From Ascidia mentula (Eukaryota > Chordata > Ascidiacea > Phlebobranchia > Ascidiidae): a stretch of DNA of 64,000 nt. The DNA lies in assembly GCA_947561715.1 (NCBI GenBank), contig OX387202.1, positions 21,093,001 through 21,157,000 on the forward strand, given 5' to 3'. A program made the translations under genes and the position numbers. The notes beneath the pieces were generated by a model. The model saw only the letters and a program-made list of their open reading frames with translations, made no database searches and had not been told where the DNA came from. Shown here one piece after another: positions 22,919 to 36,300 of this stretch (position 1 is its first letter; each line of letters begins with the position of its first letter).

Positions 22919-25327
22919 GGTAAAATTTACAAAACAATCTAAATAAAAACAAGAAAAAATGTGTTGAAAATTACTGTTCATTATACCTTGCATCAAACCT
23001 AGAATAACTAAATCTGATAATTATATGCATATAGGCTTTCTCGAAACTGTCTTCTAACATGCTGTTATTCTAAAGTCTAAATCTTTAAATTGAGACCATC
23101 AACCTGTTGACAACAGGTCTCGGTATATATACGTAAATAACACTTCCTTTTTCCCGCCCTCCGGAAAGCCGGACTCCCGGAAGAAGTCAAATTCATCACA
23201 ATCAAGTTCGGGCGACTTTAGTTAAATTCCCACCACGTATTTTACAAGTGTTTCAGCGCCAATCCATCAATGTCCGCGTCACCTACAATAAAACGTCCCG
23301 TCACCTTCTCACCTCAGTAACCGCCGGCAGTGGACGAGGATGCTTTTGATCGACAGCTTCGCCCTTCTCACAACAATATGTCGGTTATAATGGCAACAAA
23401 TCCTTATAAGGCGTTTATTTGCAAAAAGCTTTAAATCCCCACAAACCTTGCCTTCCAGCAGTAAAAATATTACGTTCACTGGAAAGAGTAAACAATATGT
23501 TCTCCCCTGCAACCAAACGTGTGCGTCACGCAGTTACCAAGTCATGCCAGCGAGCACAACAACGTTTTGAACGTCTTTCCAACTCTTTAATAATTTCACA
23601 ATTAATTTTGCAACTTCACACGTTGGGGCTGCTATGCTTGTGAGACACAATCTCTACCATCAGTCTGACGTGTACTCAAAGTGTTCCTAATCCACCATGA
23701 AATCTTGCGACCTGACCTCCTACTCCACTCATTACCGTATAATCCGATACGAAGAATTGCAGTTTCCGCCCCAACGCTCTTCGATGAGGCGATAAACGTG
23801 TTCGTGAGTCGTAAAACGCGAATCGCCGACAACGCGACGACTAATTGTTGTTATTGTTCGTTGACCGCCTAACGATGCCAAACTATCACAATTAGATCGT
23901 TCTGCTCAAGGAAGGAAATAATCTAACATTCCTACTTCACCCGAGCTACATGTAAGTTTTTATGTACAGGAACAGCTATACATGTTTTAATATTTCCTTT
24001 GAATAATTAACACAAATATAGTCCAGTGTTACCTTTCACAAGCAAAGATGCCTAACCGCTATTTCCCTAAACATTAAAACGGTTCAAGCTGCAGATCCAA
24101 ATGCTGCAAATAAAACTAGCAGCATCAGCACTAATCCTCCAAGCAGACTTTTCTGCGGTCAAACTGGTTTCCACCTTCAGACTTTTTCGCAATAAACACC
24201 AAAAGGCTTCCGTTTATAAAACTTGCCTAAGGGGAACGTCGCCGATCAAGCGTGAAACAGCTTACTAACGCTTAGCGATTTCGCTTCAAGTCTTTAGAAT
24301 GCAATATGAAGTTTTGAAATAACTTTATTTGTCATTTATGACAAACGCCCGGCCCTGCAGCGTCGATTGGAATAAACTTGTTGCAACTTGATCAACCGCA
24401 TCCAGTGCTATTCCACTGTTGCCCTCAAATCGTTCCTGAATCTAAACATTAATCAGATTTGGTTTAAAGACCTGAAGAAGTTCCAAGGTTTAGTGAAGTC
24501 GCAGTTTGGCGTCGACGGTCATTGGCCCACTTGGCTTCCAAGGGCCTTGCAGCCACGCAAACACAGAGACTTGTTAACAAATAATTTACTGGGCATCTGT
24601 GTTTGTTTGCGATTTTCTTGTTGTATGTTTTTCATAGTTATGTGGGTCGGATGGTTCAGCCAATTCCTTCCGCAAAACCACTGAATACAAACAGCTATTT
24701 AGACATCTCGTTTCGTGGTGAGCCCTCAACGTTGAGGTAAATTTTAAAACGCTTACTTTCATTGTGTTGAAATGGTGAGCGAAAACATCAGTCATGCATA
24801 AAGATTTGCACGTATTTGTAGTTTGTTCAATTTTAGCGCTGGGGCATTTTGATGGGGATTGAGGTGATGCCGTTGTTGACGCCAACTTAAACTCATGAAA
24901 ATAAAATCGGTCCAAGCAATGTATTTGCGTCATGTAGATAACGATTACAAGTTTAATCTCTGTCTGTGTGTTCCCAACAAAGCTTCACATTATGTACCAA
25001 CATTGCCCGTTATCTTCACAGACATCTTATCAATGAACTTGACAAGGATTTCCAAGACAGTGTTTACAGACTGGACCCACACGCAGATATAAAACATTCC
25101 ATCACAACAACTTTCCGCACTGTGGTTTGTGTGAATGGCGCGCTCAGACAGGAAAACATTCTGAAAAAACATTAATTCTGTGTTATAAACGCCCAGGGTA
25201 TAAAAATTAGATTATTTTTTATAGTTTTAATCTTACACAGTTTTAAATGTATCGATTATGAAATAATTACTGTTTTCGTTTTCAATTATGGTTACATTTA
25301 GAAATCAGAGATAGACTTGATCAAAGC
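22919..25327. other. Interval with no recognisable gene
   Basis: No exon series or known motif is visible. A stretch at 24346-24365 (ACGCCCGGCCCTGCA) resembles the A-box side of the SINEs nearby but has no B box. Several short open frames look random. Confidence 0.45.
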
Positions 25328-26556
25328 ATGAAGACTGCAATAGTTGCACTGTTGGTCGTGTTGTTGCACAGCTTCAGTTAGAGGTTTACCTGCGCCATGC
25401 AGACTGTTAAGGCCCGTTTACACTACAGACGATTCCGTGTTTGTTTTATTGTGCGCGTGTGCTGAGTTGTGCTGGGATTGGATGTGCCGGTCTGTGCTAG
25501 GATGTGCTCGCTTTTGCTCGACGAGCATAAATTCGGGCACAGTTGGGCACATTTCGGCACACATTGATGCGAAAGTGCAGCGCGACTGCCTAAACATGTA
25601 GGACATATATTATTTTAGTGGTGGTTGTGTGATGTGACCGCGTTTGACATGTGAGCGATTGTTTTGAGCGTATGAAATGGTGCCGTAGCTGCATTACAAA
25701 GCGGTATGTGGAATGGCGTCTCAGCGGGATGCTGCTGTGGAAAACCATTGTCCTGGTTCAATTATACCATCTTTGTTTTCATAATGTGTGGTGTTTGGTT
25801 CAATAAACTGTAGTGTTACCTTGCGTCGTAAAAAATTATGTAAAACAGTACATGTCTTAACTATGTAAAACAGTACATGCCCCTTTGTTCATAAATATCT
25901 ACAGCCAGTAGAAACAACTTCAATTTGTACTTATAATATCGCTGGCGAGGCAGAGAAATGCAAGGCAAGAGTGACATCCCTAAAAAATTATCAACGTAAC
26001 TTGTCACTTGCACTTGTCGTGCTCGATTATTCCAGTAGTGTAAACACCGTGTGTGCCAGACTGTGCTGTGCCGTGCCAAACTGTGTTCGTGTGTAAACGG
26101 GCCTTTAGTATTTGTTTAAAATATGATTTATGTCATTAGTCCCTTATCGTACTTTATTTTGTCTTCATTCTCAATCTGGCATTTATATGCAAAGTTTCTC
26201 CGAACAAAATTAAGTATTAAACCGTTTGCATTCTTTTTCGTGCAATTTATGTTGACTGAAAATTTTTCAAATTTCAAGGCCTTGGAAATTATGATTTACG
26301 TAAGAATAATTTATCGTTGGTAATGATTTCTTATTCTGCCTATACTTTTATTGCAGTAAATGCGGTCATGATTATTTACCGGTATGTGGAAGTGATGGTA
26401 TAACACATGCCAATATTTGCACGTTGAACTTTTCATCGTGCAGACAGTAAGTATTTCACACTAGGCAAAATATTTAAACTAAAAGTACGCATTATAATTT
26501 GCAGGGTAACCGCTGGAGGTGACGAAATTACTCTGATTCAGGAAGGAAAATGCTGA
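25328..26556 (+). CDS. Kazal-type inhibitor, exon model incomplete
   Basis: A likely signal-peptide exon starts at 25328 (MKTAIVALLVVLLHSFS). Kazal exons at 26357-26446 and 26505-26556 join in phase and end in TGA. The visible domain has the spacing KCGHDYLPVCGSDGITHANIC, then SSCRQ, and finishes EGKC. This supplies Cys 2 to 6 of the six-Cys fold; Cys 1 must lie in an exon I could not place, and the signal exon has no clean donor in the needed phase. A 695-bp transposon (25410-26104) occupies the intervening sequence, so a short exon could sit beside it or have been disturbed by it. AATAAA near 26624 fits the 3' end. If intact, it would be a small secreted serine-protease inhibitor. Confidence 0.6.
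25410..26104. mobile_element. PIF/Harbinger-like MITE, 695 bp
   Basis: Perfect 14-bp terminal inverted repeats (AGGCCCGTTTACAC and its complement) are flanked by a TTA on each side (25407-25409 and 26105-26107), the 3-bp target preference of PIF/Harbinger elements. Subterminal regions at both ends are rich in TGTGCTG/TGTGCC words. There is no transposase frame, so it is non-autonomous. It lies within the intron of the Kazal gene. Confidence 0.88.
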
Positions 26557-26802
26557 GAAGCAAAGGTTCAAGAATAAACAAGATAAAATTGCTTCAATTT
26601 TATCGTCTTGCTTGTAATTGTTGAATAAAAGAAACATTCAATTTTGAATAATGCACACCTATTAGCGCGATGTTTTTTTAAATTAGAAAGCAGAGGCAAC
26701 TTTATTCCATGAACCTTGATGGTGCGGATAATAAGGGGCAAAATTGTAGCGGGGAAGTCCCAGAAAAATGGACAGTGCGTTTTGACTGGATTGTTTGTAA
26801 TA

Positions 26803-27612
26803 ATGGACGATTTAAGTCGACAAATTGAAGAGATAGAAGCAATTTCTTCAATTTACGAGGGTGATTGGTCGGTGGTCAACGAGTGTTCCAGACACTTCCG
26901 GTTGAGAATAGGCCAGAACAGTCCTTTGTTGTTGGTGTTTGAGGTAACTTTACCCGCAGACTATCCTTCTCAAGCGATTCCTAAATATTCATTCTCTGCA
27001 CCCTGGTTACAAAGAGTGGAACGACAAAGCGTAGACAAAAGTATCGCCGACATCGGTGCTGATAATAAAGGAGAAAATGTTCTTTTTCTGTGGATTGAAC
27101 ACTTGCGTGGATTTGTGGATGAAAAAAATCAAGAATTTAAATTGGTGAAAGCCAACAAAAAAGCCCAATCTAAAGTATCAAAAACAGAAAGTGAGACCGT
27201 GTATAAAGGACCCAGTATTTATCATGGTGATCCATTTACAGACAGAAAAAGTACATTCCAAGGTCATCTAGCTGTCATTTCAAAACACTCTCAGGTTCAA
27301 CAGGTGTTACAAGAACTACTAAAAATTCGAAAAATTTCCAATGCAACGCATAATATTCACGCCTACAGAGTTTTTAACGAGAAAGCAAATACTTTTCATC
27401 AAGATTGTGATGATGACGGAGAGACACATGCTGGGGGAAGGGTTTTGCATTTACTTCAAATATTAGATGCAAGAAATGTTATTGTTGTGGTTTCGCGATG
27501 GTACGGAGGGATTCAGTTGGGACCAGATAGATTCAAACATATTAACAATGCTGCCAGAAGCATTTTGTTGAAACATGGATTCATTCAAGAAAATAAAATG
27601 AAAACAAAATAA
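26803..27612 (+). CDS. IMPACT: IMPACT ortholog (RWD plus UPF0029/YigZ domain)
   Basis: A single exon encodes 269 residues. I start at the Met of MDDLSRQIEEIEAISSIYEG because RWD domains begin with this E-A-I-x-S-I-Y signature; the frame is open further upstream, but without resemblance. Residues 1 to about 115 form the RWD domain, which in this family binds GCN1 and so restrains GCN2 activation of eIF2-alpha phosphorylation. After a Lys-rich linker, residues 145-262 form the conserved UPF0029 domain, with DRKSTFQGHLA, ATHNIHAYR, DDDGETHAGGR and VVVSRWYGGIQLGPDRF. The lack of introns in an intron-rich neighbourhood is notable. The Kazal gene stop is 246 bp upstream on the same strand, and the gene is convergent with MRM2. 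Confidence 0.95.
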   Translation: MDDLSRQIEEIEAISSIYEGDWSVVNECSRHFRLRIGQNSPLLLVFEVTLPADYPSQAIPKYSFSAPWLQRVERQSVDKSIADIGADNKGENVLFLWIEHLRGFVDEKNQEFKLVKANKKAQSKVSKTESETVYKGPSIYHGDPFTDRKSTFQGHLAVISKHSQVQQVLQELLKIRKISNATHNIHAYRVFNEKANTFHQDCDDDGETHAGGRVLHLLQILDARNVIVVVSRWYGGIQLGPDRFKHINNAARSILLKHGFIQENKMKTK

Positions 27613-27852
27613 AATCCATTTTTAAACTAAATTCTTTGAAATGTTCTTTCATCAGTTTGCATAAATCTGGCAATGCAATTTTTTAAATGTGACATTTTGG
27701 TGTGATAAAGTGGTCGAATAAATAATTTAGATGTGTTGATATTTTGATAGTGCTATATTGGTGCAATATTAACAGCTAAATGGAGTTGTATAAATAATGT
27801 TGTCGGCGATACAAGACTTTCTATTTTCCACTAAAAAATGTAATTTAAACTG

Positions 27853-29795
<1,943 letters not shown>

Positions 29796-30001
29796 TTTGA
29801 CACAAACCCGTGCCACACGCAAAAAATTATTTTATGTAATCTCGTCCTTTGAATGTGTTGACTCAGCAATTTAATTTGTTTTGGAATTGCTGAGTAATTT
29901 TTACGAAAAAAAAGCAACTAAACTAAAACATCATGTTTGTCAACAATGAAACAACGTGCCAGTAAAAATCTTTTTTTGTCATAATTTACATTACTTTAGG
30001 C

Positions 30002-32378
30002 CACCAGTGCACAACCAGCATGCGGCCGCGGACGCTATTTTTTGCGGCCGTGCACATTTATATCAAAATATATGCATTGGCGGCCGTCGTTGCTTTGAAA
30101 CTTGTTTTTAAAGCGGTCTCAAAAGTTAAGCTTTTAATTAGGCCCATTTCCATTTCGGCGTAAAACACATTCGTTCGCTGTAGCGAGTAGTAACTGGTGC
30201 AGTCACCGCAACATTTAAAACACAGGCGAGACAAAGCGCAACAATTCGGATGGTGACGTCATAAAACATTGATAGCATATCGGTGAATTGTCATGAACGC
30301 ATGTACAATTGTCAAAAAGCTAAACAGTGGAACCATAGTACTATGGTGGAACCACTCAGTCATATCGCTGAAACGAAAAAGGTTGTTAGAAGAGAAAGGG
30401 GCGTTTAATCCCAAATGGGAGGTGGATTATTTTATGATGCAGACAGCAACACATTCCATGAAGTGTTTAATTTGCAGTCAAATCCTTAAAACTGTAAAAG
30501 GGGATAATGCAAAGCAGCATTTTCAGCGGCATCTGTCACACGCCTATGAAAAGTCGGACGGAGAGTCTAGGAAGGTCAGTGTCGAAAATTAAAAAAAGCG
30601 TGTACGTCAGCAAAGCGCTTGCATCTCGTCCTTCGTTCACTCCACCAATCAACGTTGCGAAGCTTCCTACAAAGTGGCATGTCATCTAGGTGTTGCAGGA
30701 AAGCCTTATTACGATGGAGAACTTGTTAAGCGATGTATCATAGACGTTGTTAAATGCATTCATTCCGGCAAAGAAATAGATTACTCATCGATTCCTCTCT
30801 CGCGCGCTACTGTGCAACGCCGGCAATCTGACATAGCTCAGCAGTTGAAGCTCTCTCTGAAAGCAAAAGTTAATAAAGAAAGGAGTTTACTTGCGCTCGC
30901 TGTTGACGAATCTACGGACATCAACAACTCTGCGCAACTGCGCTGGTCTTCGTTCGTTCTCTATCTACAAGTTTTGAGTTGTGTAAGGATCTTCTTTCAC
31001 TGGCTACCCGTGAAGACATATTTGATGCAGTCAAAAATGCCTACATTCGCTCCGGATTAGATTTAAAACGTCTTCATGGCATTTTCACGGATGGCGCACC
31101 TGCCATGACGGGTAAGCAACAAGGATTTGTGACAAGATTGTCAGATTACGTATGCAAGGAACATGGAAATAACGAGCTCATTAATCTTTACTGTATTATC
31201 CACCATGAAGCATTGTGTTCCAAATCCATTGCTTTAAGTAACGTTCTGAAAGACGTAAATGGTATTATTTTATTCATTCGGGCAAATGCTCTTCATCACA
31301 GGCAATTTCAAGAAATTTTAAGCTCATGTGATTCATCAGCGGAGGATGTGCTTTATCACTTTTCCGTCCGTTGGTTGTCATAGGGAGAGACGTCTTGCCG
31401 TGTTCTGCTCTTGCGAATATTATGACTTTAAAAACATGTTTTGCCCCCTGCTCAACGTTGACTTCCTCACATCTCTTGCGCTTCTGGTGGATTCTAACTC
31501 ATGTCAACAATCTGAACCAAAGTTTGCAAGGAAAAACAACAACAGTTTGTCTCCTGTACAAAAAAGTACAAGATTTCCGGGACAAATGTCTTCTCTTTAA
31601 AAGTCATCTTAGGCATCGCAATTTCTTTCATTTTCCTGATTGACAAGTGACAGCGCTGATTGACAGCAAAGAAATAAATGTTGAGAATATTCCAATCGAT
31701 ATATTTTCCGGCGTTTTGGACGGGCTGTTGGAGGAATTTAACCGTTTTAAAGATTTTAAGAAAATTTCGCAAACAATCAGAATCGTTGCTTTTCTAAATC
31801 TGGTGGAAACCGAAATTGCACCGTTTCGTCTTCAAATGGAGCTGGTTGAGTTAAAAAATAACGAGCAGCTAGTAAAGAAATTTAAAGACGAAGAAGATTT
31901 GCTGGATACCTGGAAAAGTGCAGTTGAATATCCTAAACTGCAAGAATTGTCCAGAAAAACTCTCGTTCTTTTTGAAAGCACTTACGTGTGCGAAGCAGCG
32001 TTTTCAAAAATGAAGTATTTGAAGAACAAGTACCGAACACGTATGTTGGACAGCAATTTGGAGTCGGGTCTTCGTCTGATGATTTCAACGAGCAACCTAT
32101 TTTCGAAAGTTTGTCTATAGGCGTACAAGAACAAGGCAGCCATTAAATACTTCGATTCTTCGTTACATTGTATACACGTAATTTGGTAATTGTAAATAAT
32201 AAATAGTGCACATTTTTCAGGTATGGAATGATTTCCATTCCTTTCTTATATTGCTCACGTCAACTTGTCGTAATTATCAGGGGTATATCGTTGAAAAAGC
32301 AGTTATTCAGTGGCGGCCGTTAGCACACAGTGGTGTGTGCGTTGCGGCCGGCAATAGTAAAAAGGTTGTGCACCCCCG
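30002..32378 (+). mobile_element. hAT DNA transposon, decayed
   Basis: The element is bounded by an exact 8-bp duplication, CTTTAGGC (29994-30001 and 32379-32386), and by inverted ends CACCAGTGCACAACC and CGGGGGTGCACAACC, which share the GTGCACAACC core typical of hAT elements. GCGGCCG words repeat in both subterminal zones (three on the left, two on the right), as expected for transposase-binding sites. The interior carries a broken transposase (see the pseudogene entry). It sits between MRM2 and ANKS6. Confidence 0.93.
30350..32120 (+). pseudogene. hAT transposase remnant (BED-type, GTF2IRD2/ZBED5-like)
   Basis: Frames on plus show the order of a hAT transposase. A BED-like zinc finger has an AFNPKWEVDYF start, CLIC, and a QHFQRHLSH His pair. 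The DDE-bearing core has ASYKVACHLGVAGKPYYDGELVKR-type sequence in separate frames, then LALAVDESTDINNSAQL and GIFTDGAPAMTGKQQG. The C-terminal dimerisation segment is LFESTYVCEAAFSKMKYLKNKYR. Coding continuity is lost at about 30590, near 30970 and at a stop around 31381, followed by further frame change before 31647. The protein is therefore not functional, although the element ends look mobilisable in trans. Confidence 0.88.
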
Positions 32379-33365
32379 CTTTAGGCTCAACAAATTATTT
32401 GCCGCCTTCAGACTTTATCCCACAGGCCTGATAACGAAATATTTGTTCGGATTGACCTGTTTGTCGGTGAGAATCATGTACAGAGAGACAATTGGCAGAG
32501 ACATTTAGGCAACTTTATACAATAGACTTTTGGCTTTGGACAGACTCTTCCGTCTGCGCCACCACATCATGGCCAGAATTAGTAAACCATCCAAATTTTG
32601 CAATACCAACAAACGTCGCCACAACAAATGTTATTTTTATATTTTTTTCAAATCTCCAGGATTGACGGATTTTTCTTTGTTGCCACCGCACTGGATCTAA
32701 GGGGGGAGGTGTCACAAAACTTTGTACTGCCCAGTTTACAATGCAACATACGAAATTTTGTGCAACTAAAGTTAAAGCATGCTATTACGTCTTGTTTGGT
32801 AACAAAACTCTACAATCGTCCCTCAGACACACGTAAAGTATAACCCCAGATTTATTTATTCCGGATCTTTACATAATTCGGATATGTTTAGGTTTTTCTA
32901 AACTTCGGATAGTGCGGTTTATTAAATCGCCAATTCCAAATAAAAGTTAGTCCTTTACAGTCTTGAACTGAATCTTAACATCTGTGGTCACCTACTTGAA
33001 CAGAAACCGAACCTAAACCGGAAAAAAATCTTTCTAAATCCGTATAACAAGCGGATCGGCTTCCTGATCTTTTCCACATGTTTTTTAACGCACCGATCAT
33101 TTTAATTTTAGCTATTAAATGTATTAAATTGTTATGCCTATTTTTGAAAAATTTACCCTACCTTTGAATACACAGAAATTCCTTTCTTGTGTCAATTCTA
33201 TGGTCAAATTAGCCTAAAATTATGTTCAATCATGCGTGATATATTTACCGAAACAAAAACGGCGTTTTTCGTCATTCGAGTTTGTTACTTTAAATGTTTT
33301 CCAGCTAAAACTTGCGTACACAAAGCATATAACAGTTATATAATGTACCACTTTCCTGAAATATT
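32379..33365. other. Interval upstream of ANKS6
   Basis: No recognisable gene or repeat. A short imperfect palindromic stretch (TTCGGATATGTTTAGG with a later AACTTCGGATAG) is seen near 32877-32910. This stretch should contain the ANKS6 promoter. Confidence 0.4.
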
Positions 33366-36300
33366 ATGGATCCTTCTTTGAGTGTCCCCCAAAGTATTCG
33401 GGCTTTAACACATGCTGTTGAAAATGGAGATTCTGCCAAGGTGACATTAGATTTAAAAAAGCAAAATCTTTTAAATCATTCAAATTTAAACAAAAATAAA
33501 GTTACTGTGAATTGGTTCTGTTTTCAAACGTATTAGTTTTGAAGCTGATGTCTTCCAGGTTCAAATGTATCTTGAGCAAAACATCTCTGTTGAAACGACC
33601 GATGCTGATGGACATAGTTTAATGCATATTGCAGCAGCTAATGGACATGAAGGAATTGTACGGATGCTATGCATTAAAGGTGGCAGTTTTTCTGTAATGT
33701 GGTTTGTGCAAGATGCAACTGAATGTTTAACTATATTGTGCAGTAAATTCCTTTACCACATTATGCCTGTTGTATTAAAGGTGCGTCGTTGGATCGAACC
33801 AACCTGTATGGTTGGACACCATTAATGCAAGCTGCACGATATGGCCATGAAGATGTAGCTTTACATTTGCTCAACAACAAGGCCAACATCAATGCAACCA
33901 CTCCAATGGGAATAACAGCACTTACATTGGCAACATATGGTGGTCATGGAAAGGTACAAAAGAAAGACTATTTGTCCAGTTTTACAGTTTAGTTGGTGGT
34001 GTATTATGAAGCACAGGCAATGTTTGCAATAAGGTCATCATCAAGGTGTCCTCAGAAAAACCTCCCTGTATACAGTATAATATGCCTGCCGTGGTTATTC
34101 AAAACATTTTTGATATCTTACTGTTAGATGGTTGAGCTTTTGCTATCAAATGGATTTGCACTGGATGAAATGGAGGAAGTGTCGTATTACTCAACACCAC
34201 TAGCAGTTGCTACTCTGCATGGGAAAGATGATTTGTTACGAACACTGTTAAAGAATGCGACTCCACCAGACCAAAGATTCAGATACACTGGCTGGACTCC
34301 ACTCATGATTGCCGCATTGACCGGTAACATTACAACTTTACACAAGTTCGTGCCACTTTGTTAAACTGCTTGTTTAGGTCAGTTGCCGATGGCGAGGCTT
34401 CTTGTTGATAAAGGTGCAAACACCAACCTGAAAAATGGATTGGGAAAAACTGCTCTTGAAATTGCAACAGATTGTGGAATGAAAGAGGTCCGGGGATATT
34501 TGGACAGAAAGACCACAGACAAACCTGAAAGAGGTTTGGTTAGTGTTTAACATTGCAAAGCAGATCGATTTGAAACAATAAACTTTATTTTTAGTGGCAG
34601 AAAAAGGAGAAAACATAATTACTGCAGTAAAGTCTGGTATGTTTAGTGTGTAAGGCAAACAAACCTATAACAACAAAAGTTGTTGTGACAGGTTCGCATG
34701 ACAAAGTATCTTCTATATTAAAAGAAGATCCATCCCAAGCGAATAAATCGTCTAGTGACGGAGCTACTCCACTAATGTATGCTTCAATAGGTGGACATGT
34801 ATACATTATAAAACTGCTGATTGATCATGGGGCAGATATAGATGCAACAGATTATGAAAATGGATGGACGGCATTAATGCAAGCAACATACTATGGGTGA
34901 GAGTTACATTTTAATGAAAACCTAATGTGTGATTAAAGTTAGCTTTATAAACATAGAAAAACCAATGCTGCTATTGCACTTATAAAGTATGGTGCCAATG
35001 TTCGGATTCCTGCTCACAATGGGGTCACAGCTTTTGACATGGCAATGTTGATTAGTAAGTTTTTGACAGTTATTTTTTTTTCTGTTTGAACAAATTATCC
35101 AAAGATACTTTTTTTTAGATTTAAACGACACAACGTTATTTCGTATGCTTGCTGAGAAAGTAATGCAGGAAAAGCAAGATGAAGCCGATTCAGAATCTGC
35201 GCAACTTACTAAAGCATGGCAAAGTGGTTCTGGTTCACTGCTTACAGATGTCAAGTCTGCGTCCAAATCACCTCAAGGTAAAAAAAACTATCTAACATTT
35301 TCAAAGAAAATTTTATGTTTTTAATGGAAAATGTAGTGTTAAACTTGTCCATTTATCAATTGATAATTAATAGGAATTGCTCTTCTGGCACAAGTTTCGA
35401 AAGTGTTTATTGAGCCAGAAGAACGATTTGTATTAATTACTATGCCTGGCAGCAAAAAAAAATTAGCCTGATATCATTTGATGAATTTGTTGCTTAACTC
35501 AAAGTTGTTTCTGCAGCTCTTCCACAAGTGGCAGGCACAAAACGCAATTTTTGGTCGAAAGTTTCGCGGACTGTCCGCGGAATGAAGTTACCACGACCTT
35601 TCAAGCCGGTTAATAAAGTTTTAAATTTTGAAGACACATTAATTGCACCTGGGGGAGATGGCATTAAACCTGAAAAATGTGAGGTTATTTTGCAGCAAGT
35701 GAAAATTGGCATAAAAACTTTTTTGGTATGTTTTTAGTTGATCCGAGTGGAACAGGAAATGTAACAATCACTGAAGTAAGTAACCTTTTTTCTGCACACA
35801 ATATTTTGTACTTTTCATAATGTTTAGCCAAACCATCTTGCACCTGCTACACATTTTCCAATGGACAAACTATCTCCTGTGGTTCCCCCTTTTCAAACTA
35901 GTACAGGGGTGGACAAGCAGACTGTATCAACACAAAGAAAAATGTCAACATCTAAAACTTCAATGTCAAATAGTCTTAATAGCAGTGGAGAGGTGAGGTG
36001 AGGTTAGCTGGTGTTGTATTTTATAACTTAATGTGATATTTATTTCAGAGCTCAGGCAGTCGGTCAGTTGTCCAACCTTCTAAGTTTCTTTACAGTCCAA
36101 ATAGCTCTGGTCGGTACAATACAGGTGGGGCTGGGGGGAATACCCATAGTCCCCACTCATCAGGTGGGGCAGTTTCAGTTTCCCAGAGTTTCAGACTTCC
36201 ATCAGGAATCCATGAACCCCACAACATATCAGGTATGTTGATTGTTTGTTATATAATTGTCTCTAAACATGTTTGAGCACTAACAGGAGATCGGCATTCA

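Noticed and set aside
24346-24380. Another SINE copy
   Set aside because: Only about 15 bases resemble the A-box side and no B box follows.
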